A stretch of DNA of 64,000 bases from assembly GCF_964340395.1 (NCBI RefSeq), contig NC_135571.1, forward strand, positions 2,837,611 to 2,901,610, in the 5' to 3' direction. The position numbers were made by a program, and so were the translations under genes. The stretch is from Glandiceps talaboti. Lineage: Eukaryota; Hemichordata; Enteropneusta; Spengelidae. The notes under the pieces were generated by a model. That model was not told the DNA's origin. It did not search any database and worked only from the letters and a program-made list of their open reading frames with translations. This document shows, piece by piece, positions 1-13,179 of this stretch (positions are counted from its first letter, which is position 1; each line of letters opens with the position of its first letter).

Positions 1-1227
1 CAAAGCATTATGTAGAATTGCATGTTACATCTTTGCAAAAGGAATACTAAATTATCAAGTGCCTCTGTTTTAGTTAATAGTATAAATAATTATATTTTTA
101 ATTGTATATTATGTATATAAGATTTGCATGTAGAAGGTTAATTTGATGGCGGCAGGTCGTATGATTATAATAAACATGACGAATCACGATAGACAACTGG
201 TTAATTACACTGGGATAATTTAAGTTGGTCGGCATATCACAAAGCACAAATTTCGATTTTTTTCAAGTAATTTATCAAATAAACCCATAAATGACAAACT
301 CAGAAGGCAGCTAAAACAGAAAGATAAGCTTAGCATTATTAAAGTTGTACTAGCTACAACTTTAATGCATGTTACTGATTTGTTAGATATATTGATAGTA
401 GTATTAAAACCCTGAACAGTGCTGAATCGCCTGTGAGTAAATATATAGTATGGTGCAATATATCCAATCAAATAATTTTTTGGTCCTCATCTAAAATTTA
501 GTGTCCCAATAAAATAACGATTTTAACTTATTATTCTACTTCTTATAAAGATAAAATAGACTACTCCTTTGCATATGCAATATTAATTATTGGTATTTTA
601 ACAATGTTAAGTGTCGGAATTGTTTGTGTTCTGATCGAAAAATTAAAAAATTCCAGTTAAAACTAGTGTAATCAACTTTAAGGCTCACGATTCAATAGTA
701 TCAGAAATTATTTTTCTGAGATTTGAAAAAAAAGTTGTTCCAAACCAGAGCTGATATTTCTTCCGCAATACTGCGAAATAACGGCGGTGCGTCTTGGACG
801 GTTCTGGAAAAGAGGCTGTGATTTGTAATGATCGGTGTTCCTGGAGATTTATAATTCATCGCTAAAGGTTGTTGCAATGTTACCTTCACGTTGTTGGTAT
901 TATCTTACCAGTCTAGCCATAAGGATTATATAGGACCCTTCTGCCGTTCTTTATCAAACTGTGATCTGACTGTCAATCCGAACTGGGCCTTTAAGCACAT
1001 TTTGTTTGGCGCCAGTGACGTTAAATAATGTGATTATTATAAAAACACGCGCTTCGAAGTTTTAGTGTTTATTGTCTTGCCTTACAATTGGTTTAATATA
1101 CAATCTTCTCTGTATTACAGGGATTATGTTGATGTAGTAGATAATTTAGGAGTAGTCGTGTCAATGCTATACTATTATGACAATTCAGTAATCTTATATG
1201 TAATTATATGTACATCTTAATGTGAGC

Positions 1228-1413
1228 ATGTGGATGACAAATGGGCATTTCTTTTGGATTTTCAATACATAACACAAATTTACTGTTTTTATACTTTAAA
1301 AAAACAATGTGAAATGACATACACTAAATCCTTTTTTGAATGAAAACGTAATGTTTTTTTTTTAATTTTTAACATATTTGTTATTGTATGTGTAATAACA
1401 AAGTTTTACACAC
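1228..1413. repeat. Dispersed repeat R1, copy 1
   Basis: From GCATGTGGATG to TTTTACACAC it is collinear with 2649-2842, sharing TTGGATTTTC and the internal palindrome-like GTTATTGTATGTGTAATAAC. No coding content. Confidence 0.55.
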
Positions 1414-2476
1414 TACTGTTTTAATTCTTCTAATTGAATGAGGATTTGATCGATGCTGTTTCACAAAAAGAAGAGGTGACTTGCAAATTAAAATGTTATC
1501 TATTTGGCAACTTTAAGTTACTGGGTATACACAACAATACAAATTGGTCTAATTCTATAAGACATGCCAGTAAAACAGGATGAACGCTCCAGTGTATAAA
1601 TAATAGCACATTGCATGTAAACATTCACATATTTAATATTTTAAATCAAATGTACATAATAGTTTAGGGTATCCTCATCGATTTAGTCACCCTCAGAGTC
1701 TTAATGATCACGTTGACAATAGTATATCATATGTTATTCTGTTTTCCTTTATCAAAACGAATGCCTGATAAGAGGATGTAGCACTACGAGATACATAGAT
1801 GTTTTTTTGTTGATTTTATGACTATCACAACAGTACTATCACATCTTACGATGAGATAATTATGCACGATAAGGTTCAAATGATGACATGATTAATGGTG
1901 ACACAAATGGTACGTTCAAGGTCTTGCTTTGAGCCGAATACGAGGTGCAACATTGAGATTGTACTGTGACATTTTCACTTTGAGACCTTTGATTTTACTG
2001 ACGTCACACTCTGCGCTATATTTAACCTTTGCAATCTCCTATATGACTTTTACATATGGTAAAAGGATACATCGAGTCAAATGTATATCGTGACTAATTT
2101 TTCTCACACTTTCATTTGCCTTTCTGACGTACACTCAACTCTCAATTAACACCAAATGACAGCCATGATGACCATTGGCACTTTAATATCAGGAAACGTG
2201 TCTAAATTCAATGAAAACCCCATTACCCGCCAGACCCAAATGATATTTTCCGAAGAATTTAATGTAATTCACTTAAACACGTACAAGAACAATGCTAATT
2301 TGTGAACATAGAAGTCTAACTGTCGATAATTTCAATTCCTCATCACTGACATGATCATTATTTTCCCGGCTTTGCGCTTCTCTATTGTTACTGCCCGTTT
2401 GATACTAGTGTTCATTTGTTCTGTTTGATACAACCACACACAAATGAAAAAGAAACTGTACTTTCTATACTTTAAG

Positions 2477-2649
2477 ATGGCAAAATTGCAATTTCTTGCT
2501 ACAGTTTGTCGAAATAAAAAAATGTAACTAGATGCAGACTGACGGGCGCCAATGTTTTGATGTCTGCATATGACATCAACATGATGGCAAGTTAGTTCAC
2601 TTCATGTTGATACAATGTAGTGAGAAATTGCAATTTGAAAGTTGCCATA
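2477..2649. mobile_element. MITE-C copy 1
   Basis: Inverted arms contain AATTGCAATTTCT followed by a CTACA motif: about 2477-2507 against about 2611-2649. The interior, with AACTAGATGCAGACTGAC and GCGCCAA, matches 57835-57870. The pair of loci together with the inverted ends marks a non-autonomous transposon family. Similarity to the other copy begins slightly upstream, at about 2419. Confidence 0.55.
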
Positions 2650-2842
2650 TGCATGAGGATTGGGTATTTTGTTGGATTTTCATTTTATAAAACAATCTTA
2701 TCATGGCTTTCAATTTGAAAAAAAATAATGCGGAATAACGTATGCCAAGTCCTTGTTTGTAACTCAATATTAATGGGTAACATGATTAATAAATGTGTAA
2801 AATATGTCGTTATTGTACGTACAATAACATTTTACACACATT
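2649..2842. repeat. Dispersed repeat R1, copy 2
   Basis: Collinear with 1228-1413. It contains the perfect 20-bp palindrome GTTATTGTACGTACAATAAC at 2809-2828, with TGTGTAAAAT/ATTTTACACA arms just outside. It directly abuts MITE-C copy 1. Confidence 0.55.
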
Positions 2843-3717
2843 GTAGGTATATGTTGTTAGCATGTAGCATGAGCAGTTTTCTGTTATTTTCTGTGTGTTA
2901 TGAAACAATGTCAGTGAACGTTAAACTGAAACGGACGATAAATGTTCGTATGATGTGACACTGTGTTTTACTGACGTTGCGTTCGCAAACCATGACTATA
3001 TATAATGACGTTTTGAATCGGATGTACTTACTCGTGTGGAAAATATACGATTCCCTATTCTCAAGGACAAAATAGAACAGGTGTAATTTGTCCAGGCAAC
3101 ATTTACGGTTATCAAGTTGTTAACAATAATTGCCTATACTTTTTATTCCTAGTTGCAAACAACTTTCTTTCGTCAAAGCCGTGTGGAGATATCAACTATT
3201 TCCTCATTTGTGGGGGATGCAATCATTGCTTATTACCGCCACACTCAATTGTAGATATTCACATTCCCTTCGAAGGAAGTTGCTAAGTTACACCTTCGAT
3301 TTCAAAACAGGGGGTGGATATTTCTTAGATGTGTAATGTATGGCGTATGCGACCTTTGAACATAATAGCATGTACACTTCGAGCCAACAGCACAATTTCC
3401 AAAGGTTTCGTAACATTTGATTATTTTGTTGTCATTCGATCGATGACAGCCAGACTCTGCTTCCTAGCCTCGATACTTTCATCATTAGCTGACTCTTTTC
3501 AAATTAAGATAATAGTTCTGCATAAAGGCCCTGTTCGCATTAGGATTAACATTTAGCTGTACAAAAGCAACTGTCTGGTAAAGCTTTTATATTTGCTTGT
3601 GAACAAAAGAATTCTCCTATGTCATCCTAAGAGCTCCACTGATATGATAAGCCTGATGCGAGAACCAGGAATTAAACTCCTCGCCTTTTACCCCAAACTA
3701 AGACGTACTTAACTGTG

Positions 3718-3925
3718 AACTACTTGAAATTACAAGTTGGTTCTAAAATTATTCCAACATGAAGTCTGTAAAATCACAATCATTTTTGTGAACGACTTGA
3801 CATTAAAAGTTGGTTCTAAAATTGTTCCAACATGAATTCTATAAATTCACAATCATTTTTTGTGAACGACTTGAAATTACAAGTTGGTTCTAAAAATGAA
3901 GTCTGTAAAATCACAATTCATTTTT
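3718..3925. repeat. Tandem repeat, about 73-bp unit, three copies
   Basis: Units at 3718-3790, 3791-3864 and 3865-3925 share AACTTGAAATTACAAGTTGG-like and TCTGTAAAATCACAAT segments. The third lacks about 13 bases in its middle. Confidence 0.8.
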
Positions 3926-4217
3926 AACGAATAATAATTTGGTTATTGGTTATATTTTCACGAAAGGTATATTCACCAATTACATGTGATTTACCGACTA
4001 ATTAATGGTGCATGTATACAGCTGATGTTCTGATATGAAGCGCTTTGTAATAACATTATAAATTACCCTATGTCGGCACGCTTACATTTCATTTAGATGA
4101 AAAGTAAAATGAAAGGGAAATTTTAAATGACTAGCGACTCGCTCCTGTTGGTCCTAAGTTATTCGTATCATTGCAACCGTCCTTTAAATTCTACTGCAGT
4201 ATTACAGTATTTTCATG

Positions 4218-4640
4218 AGCTAAAATTGTGTAAATTTTATTTTTATTTTTATTTTTATTTTAGATAGAACTTGAGTAAACTTCCCTCCGTCTGTTAGTAC
4301 CTGTCTGCCCGTCTGCCTGTATGCATGCACGCACGCACACACACACGTGCATGTACATACGATTCGTTGCATTTACATTTTAGATAAATGTGGTAATGAC
4401 AATGTGAAAGAAGACATCAATCCATCCATCTATCCGTCCACCCGTCTGTCTGCCCACACGCACGCATACAGCGCACCAATACATACACATGAGTTGAAGT
4501 TGTGTAAATCTGAATGACTGTATTTTAGACAGTGTGAAAATAATAATACCAAAGTGGATATCCACCCATTCACCCGTACCTGCCTGCCTACATGCATGCA
4601 TGCACTGAAAGAGACAGTCACACAGACACACGTATGTATA
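4218..4640. repeat. Diverged threefold unit anchored on ATTTTAGA
   Basis: ATTTTAGAtag/taa/cag occurs at about 4257, 4376 and 4523. Each is followed by a purine-rich spacer, a run of CCATC/CCGTC/CTGCC words and then GCATGCACGCAC-like words. Includes (TTTTA)n at 4233-4262. Confidence 0.45.
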
Positions 4641-4683
4641 CATACATACATACATACATACATACATACATACATACATACAT
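4633..4683. repeat. (CATA)n microsatellite
   Basis: Uninterrupted CATA units follow a short imperfect start. Confidence 0.95.
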
Positions 4684-5186
4684 TATAATATGTTATCATT
4701 AGTATTATACAAGTTGCTTTGCTAAACGTGGTCAGTATGTCATTCTTAGGTTATTGACATGTTTCATATGTTACGTGTCAGGTAGAAACGTTACACTTCT
4801 GTATTTCCCTCTAATCAAATAATGGGAGCCGAGATAATCATCTTGATATGCCCCAGTAGTGCATTGCTGTTGATTATTATCAATATTATTTGCTAAGATC
4901 ATTACAGTGTGGATAAAATACGTGTCTATGTACACGTCTGGCATAGTAATACACAACACTAGAATCATGTCAATGAGTTTATATGACGACATAAAAACCC
5001 TTGAGTACTGACTCAAAAAGATGTAAAACACATTCTCATTCGAACTTGATAGGTGCTTATTGTAAACGCCTTATTTGGATTAAGAATTCAATTTACATGT
5101 GAAGTACTAGTGATGCGGTTTGGCAGGTCTATGCAAGTAATATTTTCAGGACAAAATACAGCTTGTAGATGCTATTTAGGGGTGTA

Positions 5187-5409
5187 TCAAGATCAGTGAG
5201 ACTGATCACAGGGTTTTATGTTCAGATAAAACAATACAGATTATACGCAAACATCCGTTGTACGCAGTATCTGATCTGTATATTGTTAATGATAACAACA
5301 CTTGACTGTAGCAAATACAGAGCAGGCACTGTGCATACAATGTTTTGTGAACTACCATTATTATGTCTATCCCAACATGAAACCTTTTGATCAGTCTCTC
5401 TGATCTTGA
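5187..5409. mobile_element. MITE-like inverted-repeat element, TA-flanked
   Basis: The left arm from 5187 (TCAAGATCAGTGAGACTGATC) matches the inverse of the right arm ending at 5409 over about 38 bases with about four mismatches. TA lies on both sides (5185-5186 and 5410-5411), as expected for Tc1/mariner-type non-autonomous elements (inference). The 223-bp unit has no gene. Confidence 0.6.
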
Positions 5410-5936
5410 TAAATAGTTTAATGGCATTTGCAAGCAGGGACAAAATCTCCTGTAATGACCCCTGATTACAGAAGCGAAATCCTCGGATTGAATAATGCGC
5501 CTTTAAAATGAACCATACTGGGGCATAGTTATAGTAATGAATGGTTTCAAATATTCACTGCTTATCAATATAATCGCTCTCTGTAGCATGTTTCGTACTT
5601 TGTACTGGTGATCTAGCGATATTTATCTCGATTTAATCTGGAGGGAATCATTTTGATTATTATGAATGTGAATGCTTACATTTGTATTTCATTTCAAGTA
5701 TTCTAAATTTATCACATTTATAAGTGTACCGGTTTTGTTTGTAAAAAGCATACACGTACAAATGGACAAGTGATGTACTCCAGTAAATTACAATAATGGA
5801 GTAGTTTTTTGTAATACTGCAGTAATTTGTAAAAGAAATGGTTTGACGTGATAACAAATTGTGTATTTTTTAAAATTATGTTCATATATCTATTCTTTGA
5901 AAGCGTGGTCTATTTGTTATCTGGTGAAATAAATTT

Positions 5937-6085
5937 AATTCATTTCATTCATTCATTCATTTATTCATTCATTCATTCATTCATTCACTCATTCATTTAT
6001 TCACTCATTCATTTATCTATTAAATTGATAAATCACTCATTCATTCATTCATCCATCCATTCAATCGTTCGTTCATTCATTCAAT
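5937..6085. repeat. (ATTC)n imperfect microsatellite
   Basis: ATTC units with scattered TTTA, CTCA and CCAT variants. Confidence 0.9.
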
Positions 6086-6257
6086 AACATTACAGCTATA
6101 TATGGCAGATTCTCTGCAAAAACTCGTATATATATATCCATGTAATATATAAAATGAAAGGAGACGAGATCGTCTGCTCTCGTTTTGTATGTATGTATGT
6201 ATGTATCGCTCTCCAAGCTGCTTGAGCACTCTACTTGGCGAAAAAAGAATGAAAACA

Positions 6258-6366
<109 letters not shown>

Positions 6367-7510
6367 CATAAGTTGATTGCCTTAACCTGTTATCTTGGTT
6401 AACTGTACGGTGAGAACGTTTATTTTGGCACTAGTCTGAAATAACGAACTACAGTGAATATGTTATCTACAACAAAACAAACCTCAACAATTAAATTATA
6501 TGTTAAAAGGTATAATGTGCTACGAACATCATGGATTTCGTCCTTGGATTCGTACCTCTCATCTTTAATAAAATTGAACTACACGCTTACATGTAAATAT
6601 ATATAATTACCGTCCATTACGGAAAGGTACTAAAATATTTATGGACATATTTCAGTCGATTCCATTTATCTATATCCCGGGAAACACATTTTTCAAAAGA
6701 TTTTCATTTCTTTGAAGGGTATACCCTTCCTGAATCCATAAAGGTGCCGATATTAAGCTAATTAATTTTCTTTAATATGATGTGCTCGCACAAACAACCG
6801 CCGACTGGAGGTAAATAGTATATGTTCCTTTTCTCACTGATACAAGGGAATGAAAATGGACGTACAGTATAAAGAAAACAGAGGGTTGATTTTACTGGCT
6901 GGTTGGGATAAGGATGATTAATGATCCTGACATTTGATATAATCCTATTTCACAATCACACTGACTACCAACCTGGTAAATCCAAACATTTGTCGTTATT
7001 ATCTGTGACTTCTCATCCTATAAGAAAAGAGAAAACATCACTTGATTATAACATAATGCCATGAATAGTAAATCATTCTACATACTCCATCGATAATGTT
7101 ATCAAAAGACATATTTTTATAAGCTTCCGTGGAACAATTAATCTTAATGTGTGTTTTATAGACCTTAAGTAGATTATGTGTCTGGAGGGTGACAGAAAAA
7201 CGCCAACTTGTGACTTGGTTTTTCATTCTGAATGCATGGAAAACAAATTCATATAGCTCTTCAAATGCTATTTGTAATTGATAGCTATATCAATCAGGAT
7301 AGAAGTAATGCAACATGTGCCTATACTGTACATTACAATAGATGTGTATGTAGTTAGATAAAGAAGTGTACATATTGCTAGTTTATAACTTATAATGGTG
7401 ACTGTAAAAATGATCGGGTTGTCATAGTAGTGGTAGTGATGTAGGTGGCAGTGGTGCTCATAGTGCTGGCCCAGTGATGAGGGTTCAAGACGTGGGTGAG
7501 GTCATTGCGT

Positions 7511-7517
7511 ATGATGG

Positions 7518-7566
<49 letters not shown>

Positions 7567-7650
7567 GGTGGTGGTGGTGGTGGTGGCAATGTTTGTGGTG
7601 ATCGTGGTGGTGGTAATGGTGGTTGTGATGGTGGTGATGGTAGTGGGGAT
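7511..7650. repeat. (GAT)n then (GGT)n trinucleotide array
   Basis: GAT units at about 7511-7552 change to GGT units at 7552-7587, followed by a decayed GGT-rich tail. ORFs here are only poly-Asp/Gly or poly-His. Confidence 0.93.
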
Positions 7651-8480
7651 GTTGGAAGGCAGCTAAGGAGAAGTTACAACTACAGAAGGAACATGATGAA
7701 ATGAACGAGCGTATAAAACGAAGAATGTGAAGATAAAAGTGTTGAAACGGATGCATAAAATACAGATTGTTTAGCCCTTTACTCATCTCTTTGAAGTAGG
7801 TTTCAATATGAGTCTGGTTAACCTGACTACAATAGTTAAAAAGTGCTACATTTGTAGTTACTATAGCTCATCCATGTTCATTTTTCGACTCCAGATACTA
7901 AATTTATAGTATGGATACGTTTCCCATCAGCGTAAAACGTTTGAGTAACGTATGATATATACTCGACAAAGGCATTCGTATATTTGCATTCTGTCATTAA
8001 AGTAAGAGTCTACCCTTTCCAAATCTCACAGTTCAATAGCTTGTCATTGTGACAGCTTTTATTATTTTGTGTGAATGGTTGATGACTTTAACATGACACA
8101 TAGACACACAAGATCCACTTACATCAGAGTTAAGTAAAACATACATTCAATTAAATCTTGACAACGTGCGGTTTTAATGATAGGCCAGGCACTTGTATTT
8201 TAGATTTGTTAGTATTTGAGTTGAAGTGTGTCACTTAACTATTTGAAATGTTAATTCGCTGACGTAATTACAGAAAGTAGATTTATATAGGAAACACGTG
8301 GTAGACACATATACAGATCGAAAACACACAGACTACAAAGTCTGAATGTGTCCGAAAAAAGAAGATAAATATGGCTAAGCCAGTTAACTTGCTGAGCATA
8401 TATATATGACATGTAAATAATTTACGTTTAAATATACAGGGTGACAGTCATGTTATGCTAATATACTTTGATGTCATTCC

Positions 8481-8601
8481 CCAATTTTTTTCTTCGTTCA
8501 GCCAAGGGAAATACGAGTGATCTAGGGGGTCTTTGTCATAGACTCAATGGAACAATCCTTAGGTCAGGAGTGGTTTCCGGTTGAATGAAGAAAAATATTG
8601 G
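8481..8601. repeat. Inverted repeat, possible small MITE
   Basis: CCAATTTTTTTCTTCGTTCAGCC-like arms of 23 bases at 8481-8503 and 8579-8601 match in inverted orientation at 20 of 23 positions, with a spacer of about 75 bases. No clear target duplication. Confidence 0.4.
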
Positions 8602-9199
8602 AGAAAAACCTAATTATACCAGAGCCAAATAGAAGAAAGTAATGATAATTTTGAAAGTTTTAACTAATATTTCGAACACAGCAGAACCAGTGACATAGGC
8701 ACGCGTTGTCGTGACGTAGAACGACCAGCGTATATATTCCATATTTTTTTTGTTCAAAATGGGTCGTGCATGGTATAATAATTATATAACGCCGGATCAA
8801 TTGATATATGAATTGCACCGCGTGTCATCCAAACTGTCAACCGTGTAAACTTGTTTTATACTTTGCAGTGACGTCGTTGTTATGCGGCTGTGTCTCACAG
8901 TCTGCTGCCATCTAATTTACACAATTCCAACGTACGAAGACGTCTTTAAGTTTCTGCATTTTTAAATGAAATTCTAATTGCAAACACGACCTTCAGCTTA
9001 ATCTTGAAACATGACCTTCAATCGTTGATTGTCAATGAATTCAGAATGATCAAACAGTGTGTGTGTAAGCATAAATAAGTCAACAGCTTGTAAAGACACT
9101 AAACATCATAATCGCTGGAAGAGAGGAATCTATGAATTATCATGCTGAAAGTACACTGGAATACAGATATTTGTAACAATGTATTTACAAACGTTATTT

Positions 9200-9245
<46 letters not shown>

Positions 9246-9246
9246 T
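9200..9246. repeat. (TTG)n microsatellite
   Basis: About 15 pure TTG units. Confidence 0.95.
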
Positions 9247-9770
9247 AACAACAATATATTGGTATTTCCTCCGATTCATGATATCCGTTTTATGATCTGT
9301 GGGATTTCTTTGAAGTGATTTCTTTAGACACCCGATGATCCATGAAATAGTGTGTTTTAGGTATACATAATCACTTAAGCTGGTTTATCAAATATGCAAC
9401 ATGTTACACACAGATCGTTTGTCATACTTAGTCAGTCGTTATATTGAGATTTATTGATTGTCCTCGTGCTGGAGGTTGACCTCTGCAGACAATCCATTAT
9501 ATTCTATGTAATATTCAGTAACATATCGTGGCGCCTAGTTTACTAATACAGCCTGCGAAAAAAAGTTATGCATTTGCTTGAACGAATTGAAGTGAGCAAC
9601 GGAAAGACAATGACAAGATAATACTGAAACAACATACAGTGAGTAAGACCGATGTACGTTCAGGCAAAGTTTTGATCAGTTTGTTTATATCAGTTGAAGT
9701 TACATCTCAGGTTAACAAATATTACGAGTAAGTGTAAGACCTAACAAAACAATTCCATTTGCTGTTATTA

Positions 9771-9930
9771 GGTATGTATGTATGTATGTCTGTATGTATG
9801 TATGTATGTATGTATGCATGTGTGTATGTATGTATGTGTGTATGTGTGTATGTATGTATGTATGTATGTATGTATGTATGTATAGATGCATGTATGTATG
9901 TATAGATGCATGTATAGATGCATGTATGTA
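9771..9930. repeat. (TATG)n with TGTG and TAGATGCA variants
   Basis: TATG units interrupted by TGTG and, at the 3' side, three TAGATGCA units. Confidence 0.93.
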
Positions 9931-11806
9931 TTCGATGGTTACAAAATGTATAAGCAACCGGTACCGTCAGTATTGAAACGACTTGTGCACTTGAATGACA
10001 TTTGTATTAATAGTGTTGTTAACGTGATGTTTTGCGTGACAGTACCACCCCTACCCTCGACAAGAGACCACTCCTACCCTCGACAGGTGCAAACGTGACC
10101 TGCTAATGAGGTAGGATCTGTATGCAGCAATATTGAGCTAATGGCTTAGCACGTCTTTATCAAGCAACTTGTAAATGAAACATTCTCTGTGGAATCAACG
10201 TTGAGATGAGTTGTGGAATGATACTTAAAAAACAGGCATTAAACATTGAGAAAATGCTTGATAAAAGGACAGCACTGGCTAATTCACATGGAGTAGTCCA
10301 TTTTTGAATTACAGTTCCATGAAAACTCATATAGTATGAAATGTCGTATATGGTTATAGAATACATTAAATATCCAAATCACCAGGACTCATTAATCAGT
10401 GCTGAAACATCACATCCGTTGACGAACACTGACGAAATATACCTAGAAGGCATTCCTGTCCACATATCGATATATCAAGACCATCGATATTAGAAACTAT
10501 GAAACACCTCGAAATTAATTCATGAAATATAACACCATCACGGTGTCTTAATTTGATCTTTTTATCACTACACTAATGAAAACTGCTTCCCTGACAAATC
10601 ACCTGAAATGAAACCTTCATTTTTTCAGAAGAATAATGCTGGCGGAAAGAGTTTGACGTCATGTTTTTGTTATCTTGCAAATATTGTGATATGCTTTGGT
10701 ATATGTTATCCACTATATATGGAACACTTGACTGATACCGTCTCCACTTCAGAGATAACACACTAAATTATATGCTGACGTCGATACATTTACTCTTCGT
10801 AACCTCTTTTCTAAGACATTAAACGTATGGAAATTGCACTTTAACATTTTGTGACCACTTACACAGGCAGATTCGTGCCTCTATAATTGTTTGGTTGACA
10901 ACAACATTGGTGTATTGACTTTTCATGTAAACCTAAATGTCGCTTCAATTCACACCGCTAATCCAGGTTTCAAATTTAGTCTGTATTCCTGCCTACGACG
11001 ATATTAAATGGCTGTGTGATACAGCGTCGTGCACAGAAACAGGTCATAGATGGGTTAGATAAGTTTGCGGCAAAGCAAAGCATAGCCGCGCCGAAACGAA
11101 GCATTAATTCCAGTTCTACATGTCAACACTACTAAAACTTTCATTAAGAAGAAATTGCCGCAATAAATATTTTGAACATTACTCTAAATGCAGTCGACCA
11201 TAACTTTATTTGTAAGACTTATCAACACATTGTCACAAGTATTCCGCCCTGGCTTTCTCACAAATCGCTCACTTACATGCAAAGCAAAGATAGTCTCATT
11301 TACTTATTCATACAACCTGCACGTTCACTGGCTATTATACGAGTAACCCGGGAGTCATTATAATGGCAAGACAGATGCAAGTCCACTGTGCCAAGCATGA
11401 TTTGCAGGCGTCCAAGGTAATCAAAGTTAAACCTAAATGTACAGGCTAGATTTACTGAAATATGTTTTGATCCTAACGGAATGAAATTCTTTAATATTTA
11501 TAAGTCCATTTACTTCTGACGTAAAGATGGATGGAACCTGTCAAGACAGTTCACTGAAACAAACCTGAATATCCACTACATCTTACACCATTTACAATCT
11601 ATCGATGTTTGACATTTTCATCGTTCATTCCGCCATTTCAATATGTCATGATTGATTGTTTTTGATCAGTACATGAACACAATTTGTTCTTCATTGTTGG
11701 CTGAGCATGATAAGGTTTATCACATTAAATCTTTTAAATGGAAATGTGGCGGCTCCAGTTCATAAAATAATACGAGTCCATGAGCAACAAAGTATGCCAA
11801 TAGCGC

Positions 11807-11888
11807 TGTATGTATGTATGTATGTATGTATGTATGTATGTATGTATGTATGTATGTATAAGTGCATGTATACGTATGTATGTATGTG

Positions 11889-11949
<61 letters not shown>
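11807..11949. repeat. (TGTA)n then (TG)n compound microsatellite
   Basis: TGTA to about 11859, a degenerate link, then pure TG at 11893-11949. Confidence 0.95.
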
Positions 11950-11950
<1 letters not shown>

Positions 11951-12971
11951 TGAGTGTAAGCCTGCCTGCCTGCATGGATGCATGGGTAGATAGTGAAATG
12001 CTAAGAAAATGAATTAAACATACTCGAATTCTCCACTCTTATGGCATCTAACCATCATGACTGATATATTATCTTAGACGTAAATAGACAGCAAATTCCC
12101 TTCAAGCATGATATTGTGTTGCTTTCTTCAGAAATACTACTCATTTATTCCCTGTGGCTCGGAAACCCCAAATATCTCATAAATGACAAAGACAACGAGT
12201 GTTATAAATTACTATCATAAAGTTTACTCAGAAGGACTATTTTCTTAATCATGGCTTTCCTGTCAATGGTTTCTAATCAACGTCGCAATTACACGCCACG
12301 CTATGAGTTAAGTTTATTGTTAACAGAGGCGATATAAAGTACAATCCCCGAGGTAATACTTCACCGTCCTTTCTTTCCTGTTGGACTTCTCCACAACATT
12401 TCCATGTCAAGCTATTAGCAACCTAAGAACATCCACCATGGTTGCAAAAGTCACTACTCGTACGTCATATAAAACAAAAGAAAACAGTTATAAAACAAGA
12501 CCTAAATATAGACCATTTACAGATACACTGTGATACCACAGATTTTCTTTATTAATTTCATGCCGTTGCAAATTGAAAGTTATTCTTTCATGTTATCAAT
12601 GTTTTTATTTACCCTCAGGGTTCCCCTATGCTTCTGTCTGAATAATGCACACAATTAACTCATAAATAACTTGATCGATAAGAAAAAATGTCCAACAGCT
12701 GATGTACGCATCTGAGTTGAATACAATATAATGTTGGTTTTAAGACTGGGAAGAATAACAGCTATGCTTTCAACTGGAATAATAATTTCACATAAAATGG
12801 CATTTCATGAGATGTGAGATAATTTAACGTTTACTACCCTACATATGTTGACGACATGAAATCATCAAAGGCGTGCTGATGTTTGCCCACAAAATGAGAG
12901 ATGAGAGATGAAAGTGTGTTAAGCAACTGAAGCATGTGCACTAAACTGATCAAAGCATAGTGTACACACAT

Positions 12972-13179
12972 TATAGTATAGTATAGTATAGTATAGTAAA
13001 GTAGAGTATAGTATAGTATAGCATAGTATAGCATAGCGTATGTTAGTGTAGTGTAGAGTAGCTAGTGTAGTGTAGTGTAGTGTAATGTACATGTAGTGTA
13101 GTGTAGTGTATACTAAGTGTAGTGCAGTACAGTACAGTACAGTACAGTACAGTACAGTACAGTACTGCAGTATAGTATC
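12972..13179. repeat. Pentanucleotide compound array (TATAG, TGTAG, CAGTA)
   Basis: Successive blocks of TATAG, TGTAG and CAGTA units, each one substitution or so from its neighbour. Confidence 0.9.

Larger units (their letters stand above)
1..4217. other. No gene seen; dispersed repeats
   Basis: AT-rich sequence with short random ORFs only. Apart from R1, MITE-C and the 73-bp tandem repeat, nothing is recognised. Confidence 0.7.

Noticed and set aside
3665-3695. tRNA B-box-like word on the minus strand
   Set aside because: It lacks the GTTCRANNC core and there is no A box or cloverleaf around it.
7474-7704. Asp/Gly-rich and His-rich ORFs
   Set aside because: They are the (GAT)n(GGT)n array read in frame.
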